A stretch of 5,636 nt of DNA, taken from NCBI GenBank assembly GCA_016874315.1, contig VGTX01000076.1, positions 1-5,636 on the forward strand. Direction: 5' to 3'. The translations under genes and the position numbers were made by a program. The stretch is from Gammaproteobacteria bacterium (GTDB lineage Bacteria > Pseudomonadota > Gammaproteobacteria > Berkiellales > Berkiellaceae). The notes under the pieces were generated by a model. That model saw only the letters and a program-made list of their open reading frames with translations. It made no database searches and had not been told where the DNA came from. Of the stretch, positions 1 through 5,636 are shown piece after piece (position 1 is the first letter of the stretch; each line of letters starts with the position of its first letter).

Positions 1-2
1 AA

Positions 3-2429
3 ATGGTTATACCTAAGAGCTTTATCAAATATTATCGAACGTACGCCAACAATCAAGCAATGGCAAATGCAATCAGCTTTCTTCTAATTAAATATGCTAA
101 TGAAATTTCTTGGGACAGGGCATACCACGATCGTTTTCTCTGCCAACCAATGTTTTCTGGACCAACATCAAACTTAGAGCCCTGCATGATATCGGAATAT
201 ATTGCTAAAACTGCATGTCGTGTATGGTTAACTCTTCTCTTAAAGTCAAGCGATGCAGAATCAATCGTTTGTCAGGCAACATATCTATCCTCAATTGCAA
301 ATTTGATGACTTTTTCGGAAAAGGCTTTTATGTCATCGATTGGTTATGAACGAATTTTCGAGAGCACATTAAATATATTATTCTCATCAGATCTACTAAA
401 ACCACATCATGCAACATTAACTGACGATCTCGTCAATGTATGTATTCAATATCGCTCAAAAGCCATCTTTGCCTCTTTAAGAAATCAGATCGGGGCAGAA
501 AAAATGAACAGCGCGTTACAGTCCTTTCTTGAATGGAAACTGGCTCAAGGACAGAAAGATGGCTATATCGCAGGACCCGGAAGAGAGCAGTACGCACTTC
601 GGACATTTACGCGCCATATGCTGGAATCTTTAAGCAACACTCCCGGCATCAATACAACAGCTCTCAAGAAAATTTACAGCTCATATGGAGCGGAAAAAGA
701 TCTTGCATCTCGCTTTGTGCCAGAAAAAAAATTCCAATCCTTTATCCAATATACGCAATGGGTATCAGAATATACCTATCAACTTGCCCCACAATTTTCC
801 GGGAAAGCTGATTCGAAAACCGATCGTTGTCGATGGATGTTAAGTGTTTTTGAATCGTGTGCGCAAGAATCAGACATTATGCTTAAAACTCTTGCAAGCA
901 CCTTTGAATATATGGCAAGAGGGGAGTGGATCTATATCATAGAGATTGCAGCGAAAAAGCAATCTTCAAAAAAGATCATAAATGCCGTTCTTGTCGGTAG
1001 CTACTTTGATGTAACAGCCATACTCTGTGCGATAGAAATGATTTGCCGCTATCATCAAACATTCGATTTTCTCGCCATGCGTTATTACGGACATATTGGT
1101 AATGCTTGTGCGCTCTCTACTGAATTTTCAAGAAAAAGCAATCCATTCGCACAGGAAAAGGAAATAATCGCACACACACCTTTCATGATGGGATGTACAC
1201 TTTTTGATTTAGCTGTGCCACATAGAAATGTGGCAGTGATTAAAGGCATTGACCAAATATTCAAGCCTCGATCGAATTCAGATCGTTCATTCATAGAACG
1301 GATTCTTACAGAATCCTTTTCAAAAAAGGGATACTCTCTAACGAAATTGTCCGTCTATACGGAAAAAAATCAAATGGATATTGTGCACTGTATTGAAGAT
1401 GCTATGCCATATCTCTCAAGGGACTATTTCAACGATATGATACTTAAGATGAATCCCAAGCACTATCCTCTACAGGTGGCATATAAAGAACGTAATCTTC
1501 GATTTATTGAAGCATATTATGATAAAACTTTGCACACAATACAGGATTATTATTCGTTAATATTGGCGCTTTATGAAACACCCTGTTTTACAGAATTTAT
1601 GACAGACACATGCGATCGGGTTCATGAAATCGCGCTTATAGGCCAATCACCTTGTCAGGATATGATTTCTCCAAAAGATCATGCTCGGATTGCTGAGGCG
1701 ATACTTGTTCATGGCGATATCAGGATATTGAAATATTTATCCTTTAACATGCTTGTGCTTTGCAGAAACATTTCGATGATACTACAAGGTGATTTAAGGT
1801 TTATTTCTGATGACCGTGACCATAATCTTATTACAATCCGATCGACAGGCATCACAAAAGACCGAGGAGATTATATTCAGGATTTGATACAAGTTGCCGA
1901 TATTGTTTCTGTGCCGCCATTCTGGAGAGATGAGTTTCTAAGCATCTTGCATAATCTCGACAAAATCTTCTTCAATCAAACTGAGCGTTTCACACATCTC
2001 ATCATGTACGTTTTACTGGCAGCTCCAGCACACCACGAAGAGGGACTGATATGGTATTGTCGAGAGTATGTAAAAAGCTTATTGCGCTGTTGTGAAATCG
2101 CCTCGCAAATTGGACAAATTTTAAGTGCGGATTCGAGATACCAAGAAAGAGCAGAAGAAATTCTTGCGCGTTTTGTAAAAATTATTGATGAGACTTGGGT
2201 CATTCACTCCGAATCCTCTCTTCAAGAAATTGCTCAATATTATCACGAGCACCCAGATACCATGATAACCTCCCTTTTTACGAAGCATTATGCAAATAAA
2301 TCAGCAGAGCAACTCGCTATATGGGAGCGATATCACTCATGCATTCCTAAGCCACCTCTTCTCTTGTCACGCACATCCTCAAAAGATGAGTCAGAAGGAA
2401 TGAGAAACTCATTTAACAAAGATCGATAA
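3..2429 (+). CDS. Large hypothetical protein, mostly alpha-helical, with divergent ankyrin-like segments; 5' end uncertain
   Basis: I do not recognise this 808-residue protein. The first ATG is at the window edge, so no ribosome binding site can be seen and the gene may begin further left. The next in-frame ATG, at residue 20, has no good Shine-Dalgarno site. The sequence looks soluble and helical, rich in Cys, Tyr, His and Ile, with no signal peptide in view and no convincing membrane helix. In the middle third, several segments resemble degenerate ankyrin helix-turn-helix units: residues 325-341 (A328, G332, D336, V337), 397-416 (G397, L400, A404, N409, V412, I413), 443-464 (G443, L446, L449, N456, I460, V461), 487-504 (P489, L490, A493, N498, I502) and 561-579 (A566, G571, D572, I575, L576). 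Their spacing is irregular, not the canonical 33 residues, so the repeat assignment is an inference. The last 20 residues are polar, with D795, E796 and E798. The gene ends in TAA, 14 bases before a hairpin. The open frame is certain; the function is unknown. Confidence 0.8.
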   Translation: MVIPKSFIKYYRTYANNQAMANAISFLLIKYANEISWDRAYHDRFLCQPMFSGPTSNLEPCMISEYIAKTACRVWLTLLLKSSDAESIVCQATYLSSIANLMTFSEKAFMSSIGYERIFESTLNILFSSDLLKPHHATLTDDLVNVCIQYRSKAIFASLRNQIGAEKMNSALQSFLEWKLAQGQKDGYIAGPGREQYALRTFTRHMLESLSNTPGINTTALKKIYSSYGAEKDLASRFVPEKKFQSFIQYTQWVSEYTYQLAPQFSGKADSKTDRCRWMLSVFESCAQESDIMLKTLASTFEYMARGEWIYIIEIAAKKQSSKKIINAVLVGSYFDVTAILCAIEMICRYHQTFDFLAMRYYGHIGNACALSTEFSRKSNPFAQEKEIIAHTPFMMGCTLFDLAVPHRNVAVIKGIDQIFKPRSNSDRSFIERILTESFSKKGYSLTKLSVYTEKNQMDIVHCIEDAMPYLSRDYFNDMILKMNPKHYPLQVAYKERNLRFIEAYYDKTLHTIQDYYSLILALYETPCFTEFMTDTCDRVHEIALIGQSPCQDMISPKDHARIAEAILVHGDIRILKYLSFNMLVLCRNISMILQGDLRFISDDRDHNLITIRSTGITKDRGDYIQDLIQVADIVSVPPFWRDEFLSILHNLDKIFFNQTERFTHLIMYVLLAAPAHHEEGLIWYCREYVKSLLRCCEIASQIGQILSADSRYQERAEEILARFVKIIDETWVIHSESSLQEIAQYYHEHPDTMITSLFTKHYANKSAEQLAIWERYHSCIPKPPLLLSRTSSKDESEGMRNSFNKDR

Positions 2430-2443
2430 AATCCAACAGAGGC

Positions 2444-2479
2444 ATCTGCTCATAGCTTTTTAAAACTTGAGCAGATTTT
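2444..2479 (+). terminator. Intrinsic terminator-like hairpin after the large gene
   Basis: A perfect 9-bp inverted repeat has arms ATCTGCTCA (2444-2452) and TGAGCAGAT (2468-2476). The 15-base loop between them is AT-rich and partly self-complementary. A short T run ends at 2479. The hairpin starts 14 bases after the stop codon of the upstream gene and fits a rho-independent terminator for it. The T tract is short, so termination may be incomplete and some read-through into the ABC-F gene is possible. Confidence 0.65.
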
Positions 2480-2483
2480 CAGG

Positions 2484-2489
2484 TATAAT
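2484..2489 (+). promoter_or_regulatory. Candidate -10 element for the yheS-like gene
   Basis: A perfect TATAAT lies 36 bases before the ATG of the ABC-F gene and just after the terminator-like hairpin. At the usual 16-18 base spacing the -35 position holds only a weak match (TAAAAC at 2461-2466), which lies inside the hairpin loop. A second, poorer -10-like hexamer, GATAAT, is at 2502-2507. AT-rich DNA yields such hexamers by chance, so the call rests on position as well as sequence. Confidence 0.4.
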
Positions 2490-2525
2490 ATGTTATTGTT
2501 TGATAATTAAAGAAGGCCCATACAC

Positions 2526-4355
2526 ATGATTGAGATCAATGGATTAGGACTCAGCCGAGGCAACAAAGATTTGCTTGAGAAAGCAAGCGCAGTCATTTAT
2601 CCCGGAGAGAAAGTTGGGCTCATTGGAGCCAATGGGAGTGGAAAATCCTCCCTGCTTGGGCTACTTCGCAAAGAGTTTCAAGAAGATGCAGGAACCTTTT
2701 CTATTCCAACATCGTGGCGCATATCTAGCGTCCGTCAAGATGTCGAAATTAGTGATAAAACGGCCTTGGAATATGTGATGGAGGGTGATGACCGCTATGT
2801 CTCTGTCCAGATGCGGCTCAATGAAGCCACATTACGCGAAGACTTAGAGGCTCTTGGGCATTTGCATGATGAATTTGAGGCCATTGGTGGTTATCAAACA
2901 GAGGCCAAAGCAGCGGAATTATTATATGGACTTGCTTTTAGTGCGGCCGAGCAAAAGATGCCAACACGCCACTTTTCTGGTGGATGGCAAATGAAGCTTA
3001 ATCTTGCGCGTGCGTTAATGAAGCCTTGTGAGCTGTTATTACTAGATGAACCAACAAACCATTTAGACATGGATGCTATTTATTGGCTGGAACGTTGGTT
3101 ATCGCGCTTTGAAGGAACTTTGATTTTGATTGCACACGATAGTGTTTTCCTAGACCGTGTTGTCAATAAAATTATCTCCGTAGAAAATAAAGCATTACGC
3201 TCACATCGTGGAAATTATACAGATTTTATTACATGGCGTTCACAGCAACTTTTACAACAGCAAAATGCGTATGACCAACAACAAAGGCACATTGCCCATC
3301 TTCAATCCTTTATCAGTCGCTTTAAAGCTAAAGCTTCAAAAGCGAAGCAAGCCCAGTCTCGAGTAAAGATGCTGGAGCGCATGGAACTTGTAGCGAATGT
3401 TCATGAAAAATCCGCCTTTACTTTCCAGTTGATTGCATCTGATGGGTGTCCTCAGCCTGTGATGCAAATTAAATCTGCAACTTTAGGTTATGGTGAAGAT
3501 GTTATTTTATCGCGCGTTAACGTCCATATTGCTCCTGGCGATCGGATTGGATTACTTGGGGCTAATGGTGCAGGAAAATCGACGTTAATGAAAGCTCTTG
3601 CAGGCGAGCTTCCTCTTATTGCCGGTGAGAGAAATGTCTCTAGTAAGCTAAAAATTGGATACTTCAACCAGCATCAACTTGAACGCTTAGACTTATTAGA
3701 AGACTCCATTTGGCATCTCAAGAAATTAAGCCCGCGCTCTGACTTAACAACATTGCGCACATTCCTTGGACAATTTGGGTTCTCTGGAGACATGGTTTTT
3801 GAGAAGGTGGGTAATTTTTCTGGTGGTGAAAAATCTCGACTTGTCTTAGCACTTCTCGCCTGGGAAAAACCACACCTCTTACTTCTCGATGAACCAACAA
3901 ACCATCTTGATTTAGAAACACGAGAGGCACTCACTCTTGCTTTGCAGTCCTTTGAAGGAGCTGTTGTTGTGGTCTCACATGACCGGCAGCTCCTCGGTGC
4001 TGTGGTTGACCAATTCTGGTTGATTTCTGACGGGCGGCTATCAGAATATGATGATACTCTTGACCGGTATGCTCAAATGATTTTTGCAGCAAGAAAGCAG
4101 CAAAAAATCACGAATACGGCCACAGATACTTCAGATAAAACAAAATCCTCCTCGAGAAAATCGATTTCTTTATCAGATATCGAGAAGAATCTTGCAAAAA
4201 TCACAACAGAATATGATGAGCTTAGTGCACAGTTAGCGATATTAGAATACGACACTCCAAAATGGCATGAAGCTTATCGAAAGCATGCACAGCTTCAAGA
4301 GGCGATTATACAAACAGAAGAGCTTTGGATGATTGAGGCTGAAAAAAATAAATAA
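2526..4355 (+). CDS. yheS: ABC-F family ATPase, YheS-like ribosome-associated factor
   Basis: This 609-residue protein has two ABC ATPase domains in one chain and no membrane segments, the hallmark of the ABC-F family. Members act on the ribosome near the E site and modulate translation or rescue stalled states. Domain 1 has Walker A at 34-42 (K40), Q71, signature SGGW at 151-154, Walker B with catalytic E175, and H204. The interdomain linker (about 235-295) carries the basic KAKASKAKQAQSR stretch at 267-279. Domain 2 has Walker A at 345-353 (K351), Q382, signature SGGEK at 432-436, Walker B with E456, and H485. A variable Ser/Thr/Lys-rich stretch (about 528-548) leads to a C-terminal coiled coil (about 549-607). 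Layout and motifs match Escherichia coli YheS (about 637 residues) closely, apart from the shorter tail. The ATG is preceded by AGAAGG at 2511-2516, nine bases away. The first H-loop reads AHDS, not the common SHDR. A resistance-type ABC-F is less likely. Confidence 0.95.
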   Translation: MIEINGLGLSRGNKDLLEKASAVIYPGEKVGLIGANGSGKSSLLGLLRKEFQEDAGTFSIPTSWRISSVRQDVEISDKTALEYVMEGDDRYVSVQMRLNEATLREDLEALGHLHDEFEAIGGYQTEAKAAELLYGLAFSAAEQKMPTRHFSGGWQMKLNLARALMKPCELLLLDEPTNHLDMDAIYWLERWLSRFEGTLILIAHDSVFLDRVVNKIISVENKALRSHRGNYTDFITWRSQQLLQQQNAYDQQQRHIAHLQSFISRFKAKASKAKQAQSRVKMLERMELVANVHEKSAFTFQLIASDGCPQPVMQIKSATLGYGEDVILSRVNVHIAPGDRIGLLGANGAGKSTLMKALAGELPLIAGERNVSSKLKIGYFNQHQLERLDLLEDSIWHLKKLSPRSDLTTLRTFLGQFGFSGDMVFEKVGNFSGGEKSRLVLALLAWEKPHLLLLDEPTNHLDLETREALTLALQSFEGAVVVVSHDRQLLGAVVDQFWLISDGRLSEYDDTLDRYAQMIFAARKQQKITNTATDTSDKTKSSSRKSISLSDIEKNLAKITTEYDELSAQLAILEYDTPKWHEAYRKHAQLQEAIIQTEELWMIEAEKNK

Positions 4356-4380
4356 TATATATGCAGGGATTTTTATTCTT

Positions 4381-4731
4381 TTAAAAAATAGAGAAGATTC
4401 CTATCGAAAGGGCTGTTGCAATGATGGTTTCAACACATTGTTTCACCAGCTCTTGTGATTGTCGGTCTTTGGGTATATGGTTCATATGCCATTTTCGATC
4501 GGAGTATTTATAAATAGCGATTTCACCATCAGAGGCATTTAATAACGCTTGCATTCCATTAGGGAAGCCATCCAGACCAGCAACATAGTATGCATGCATT
4601 GCTGCATATGGTTTTGAATATTTTTTATATGACTTATCTCTACGATCGACTTGATTAACCAAGGTTGAATAAGAGTGGAAGATATTACCACCGCATACAT
4701 ATGAATAATGACTTAATTTCAACGTCTGCAT
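4381..4731 (-). CDS. Small predicted tail-anchored membrane protein, fourth gene of the GG-motif array
   Basis: This is a 116-residue protein of unrecognised family. The start at 4731 was chosen because its ATG overlaps the TAA of the preceding gene (TAATG). GAG lies seven bases upstream, and this start places the GG motif at the same depth as in its neighbours. An open frame 40 codons longer (from 4851) would overlap the preceding gene by 121 bases. Visible features are S10-Y-V-C-G14-G15 near the N-terminus, a following STL (22-24), a long Tyr/Lys-rich middle (about 30-60), the motif D68-G-E-I-A-I-Y74, and a hydrophobic C-terminal segment at about 99-116 ending at the stop. The Lys/Arg-rich stretch before that segment suggests a cytoplasmic N-terminal part, but this is inference. 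It shares PYAA-x3-Y (41-48) with the second gene of the array. It is the longest member, with an insertion between the GG and D motifs. Function unknown. Confidence 0.72.
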   Translation of the reverse strand: MQTLKLSHYSYVCGGNIFHSYSTLVNQVDRRDKSYKKYSKPYAAMHAYYVAGLDGFPNGMQALLNASDGEIAIYKYSDRKWHMNHIPKDRQSQELVKQCVETIIATALSIGIFSIF

Positions 4732-4997
4732 TATCTTACTCGATTGTTCATAGGATATATTTGATGCGATATGAAATGCGTTGCCGCATAACACAATGTC
4801 AGTGCTACAGTTGATACTAAAATAGAATATGCCATTTGCTGGGCAGTCCATTCTTTTTCGGGCTGAAGATTGAGTGGTGAATACTCTGCAGTACCGTCAT
4901 CAAATTCCGATCGTATAAAAAAACAATCGTCTTGACCTGCACGTTCTAAAGTAGAGGCGATAACCGAGGCACCCCCGCAAATTCGATCTAACATCAT
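4731..4997 (-). CDS. Small predicted single-pass membrane protein, third gene of the GG-motif array
   Basis: This is an 88-residue protein of unrecognised family. GGAG at 5009-5006, eight bases before ATG 4997, supports this start; the adjacent ATG at 4994 is also possible. An upstream ATG at 5024 would add nine residues and overlap the previous gene. The N-terminus is very short and ends in D4-R-I-C-G8-G9, followed by STLE (15-18). The second shared motif is D33-D-G-T-A-E-Y39. The membrane segment is about 56-75, and a tail with two arginines near its end (NNRVR) follows it. There is no signal peptide. It lies four bases after the previous gene, and its TAA overlaps the ATG of the next, so translation is probably coupled. 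It is one of the two compact members, with 23 residues between the GG and DD motifs. Function unknown. Confidence 0.72.
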   Translation of the reverse strand: MMLDRICGGASVIASTLERAGQDDCFFIRSEFDDGTAEYSPLNLQPEKEWTAQQMAYSILVSTVALTLCYAATHFISHQIYPMNNRVR

Positions 4998-5001
4998 TTT
5001 T

Positions 5002-5313
5002 TTAACTCCGACATGCGATATCAAAAATTGAGCCCAAGCCTATAAATCCAACGAGTACGCCAGCCTTCCATATCACTTTACCTTTCCAGAAAGGGTGAAA
5101 ATATCTTTCGACGGCGGCATATGGTGTGGAAGAATACCAAACAGAGGCATCATCAAGATTGATATAGTACACAGACCGATCGGACATCATATATCTTTTA
5201 AACTGAGCAGCAGATTCCGATTGATAATCATCATTTTCCAATATCTTGGTCTTATAAAGATACTTCTTACCTCCAAAGATATGACTCTGGTCAGCACATT
5301 CAAGATGACGCAT
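5002..5313 (-). CDS. Small predicted tail-anchored membrane protein, second gene of the GG-motif array
   Basis: This is a 103-residue protein of unrecognised family. ATG 5313 was chosen because AGGA at 5322-5319 sits five bases upstream and partly overlaps the TAG stop of the preceding gene. The ATG at 5352 would add 13 residues and a 32-base overlap. Visible features are S10-H-I-F-G14-G15, a Lys-rich strand-like segment after it (16-25), the motif D54-D-A-S-V-W-Y60, then PYAA-x3-Y (64-71) and an aromatic, basic stretch (70-79). A hydrophobic segment at about 80-100 lies right before the C-terminus. The positively charged residues before the membrane segment favour a cytoplasmic N-terminal domain, by the positive-inside rule. 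It is seven bases after the first gene and four bases before the third. Function unknown. Confidence 0.72.
   Translation of the reverse strand: MRHLECADQSHIFGGKKYLYKTKILENDDYQSESAAQFKRYMMSDRSVYYINLDDASVWYSSTPYAAVERYFHPFWKGKVIWKAGVLVGFIGLGSIFDIACRS
5006..5009 (-). promoter_or_regulatory. Ribosome binding site deciding the third array gene's start
   Basis: GGAG lies eight bases before ATG 4997, inside the last codons of the preceding gene, whose TAA is at 5004-5002. It favours the 88-residue form over the start at 5024. Confidence 0.6.
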
Positions 5314-5318
5314 AAATA

Positions 5319-5322
5319 TCCT
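5319..5322 (-). promoter_or_regulatory. Ribosome binding site deciding the second array gene's start
   Basis: AGGA lies five bases before ATG 5313. It overlaps the TAG stop codon (5323-5321) of the preceding gene, so ribosomes ending there are placed to restart. It favours the 103-residue form over the longer frame from 5352. Confidence 0.6.
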
Positions 5323-5560
5323 AAAACTGTTTGAAATAAAAGATAGAGCCACGAATAATGAGATAAATGGAAAAACCGGTAATCACAGCCCCAGAGAAGA
5401 GCAGAATTTCACTATATTTTGCAGAAAGCGGGTTATATATTACTTCACGGTCATCCCGAACAATACGAATCATTTGTTCTTTTGAGGAAAGATTTTCTTC
5501 GAGAGTCGCACGCACAACCCGCCCTCCAACGATATCACTCCCACTTAAAAGTATATCCAT
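5321..5560 (-). CDS. Small predicted single-pass membrane protein, first gene of the GG-motif array
   Basis: This is a 79-residue protein of unrecognised family and the smallest of the four. Two in-frame TGA codons lie just upstream of ATG 5560, so no earlier ATG is possible. The ribosome binding site is weak (CGGA at 5575-5572, 11 bases away). Visible features are S8-D-I-V-G12-G13, then ATLE (18-21), the motif D36-D-R-E-V-I-Y42-N-P, and a strongly hydrophobic helix at about 52-69 followed by a short tail with R70 and K77. All three minus frames are closed between this gene and the right edge, so it leads the visible array. A -10 element and an inverted repeat lie upstream. Its 22-residue distance between the GG and DD motifs matches the third gene, making these two the compact form. 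Function unknown. Confidence 0.72.
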   Translation of the reverse strand: MDILLSGSDIVGGRVVRATLEENLSSKEQMIRIVRDDREVIYNPLSAKYSEILLFSGAVITGFSIYLIIRGSIFYFKQF

Positions 5561-5600
5561 AAATCATCATATCCGCTTGTTCTAGACATTAGCTAGTGAA

Positions 5601-5606
5601 ATTATA
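5601..5606 (-). promoter_or_regulatory. Candidate -10 element for the small-gene array
   Basis: A perfect TATAAT on the minus strand would place a transcript start near 5594, about 34 bases before ATG 5560. The -35 position has no good match: AAATAT at 5629-5624 with a 17-base spacer. A promoter with a poor -35 box often depends on an activator, which would fit the dyad overlapping this spot. Chance occurrence in AT-rich DNA is possible. Confidence 0.45.
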
Positions 5607-5610
5607 GAAC

Positions 5611-5633
5611 ATGAAAATTTATAATATTTTCAT
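5611..5633. repeat. Inverted repeat upstream of the array, possible operator
   Basis: Perfect 8-bp arms ATGAAAAT (5611-5618) and ATTTTCAT (5626-5633) flank a 7-base AT spacer. The dyad ends five bases from the -10 hexamer and covers the expected -35 position, which suits a dimeric regulator's binding site. As a terminator it would be weak, since the arms hold only one G-C pair. It lies at the window edge, so the context to its right is not visible. Confidence 0.45.
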
Positions 5634-5636
5634 ACT

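Noticed and set aside
533..811. Plus-strand 92-codon frame within the large gene
   Set aside because: It is a shadow in another frame, with low-complexity Arg/Ser/Tyr content and no ribosome binding site of note.
4073..4255. Minus-strand 60-codon frame with a hydrophobic C-terminus inside yheS
   Set aside because: It lies entirely opposite the conserved ABC-F gene and has no GG or DD motif, so it is not a fifth array member.
4356..4380. Bidirectional terminator in the convergent gap
   Set aside because: Only AT pairing with mismatches is visible between the A-rich and T-rich flanks. There is no stable stem.
4732..4851. Forty-residue N-terminal extension of the fourth array gene
   Set aside because: It would overlap the third gene by 121 bases. 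The internal ATG at 4731 makes a TAATG overlap and aligns the GG motif with the other members.
4381..5560. Array as remnants of one frameshifted gene
   Set aside because: Each frame has its own start signal, the same motif order and its own C-terminal membrane helix. This fits separate paralogs better than decay of a single gene.
5095..5585. Plus-strand open frames of 79 and 72 codons opposite the first two array genes
   Set aside because: They are antisense to genes with shared motifs, membrane helices and coupled starts. Their own proteins show no recognisable features.
1..5636. CRISPR array, tRNA, rRNA or insertion sequence
   Set aside because: I saw no regularly spaced direct repeats, cloverleaf-like segments, transposase motifs or terminal inverted repeats.

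Overview
The window comes from an AT-rich bacterial genome. The one recognisable gene, an ABC-F ATPase of the YheS type, most resembles gammaproteobacterial members. The G+C content is moderate to low, ankyrin-like repeats may be present, and the flanking genes are unrecognised. This would suit a host-associated gammaproteobacterium (for example the Cardiobacteriales or Coxiellaceae/Legionellales ranges), but the lineage is a guess.

Layout. (1) Positions 3-2429, plus strand: a large, mostly helical protein of unknown function. It is possibly cut at the left edge and has several divergent ankyrin-like segments in its middle third. (2) Positions 2430-2525: a compact intergenic region with an intrinsic-terminator-like hairpin, a -10 hexamer and a Shine-Dalgarno site. 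(3) Positions 2526-4355, plus strand: a complete yheS-like ABC-F gene. (4) Positions 4381-5560, minus strand: a tight array of four small genes, convergent with yheS. A -10 element overlain by a perfect inverted repeat lies just upstream of the first.

The array is the most interesting part. Choosing starts by ribosome binding sites and stop/start coupling gives proteins of 79, 103, 88 and 116 residues. All four have the same plan. A very short N-terminus ends in [SD]-x-[IV]-x-G-G. A T-containing stretch follows (TL in three of the four). Then comes a D-[DG]-x-x-[VA]-x-Y motif, and each ends with one hydrophobic, C-terminal membrane segment. I read them as diverged paralogs from tandem duplication, translated as one coupled unit. 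I do not recognise the family, and no function can be assigned from sequence alone.

The large plus-strand protein and the array have no demonstrable functional link. yheS looks like a housekeeping gene between two lineage-specific regions. The palindrome CGATCG occurs ten times in the window. It is dense in the two unrecognised regions and found only once in yheS.
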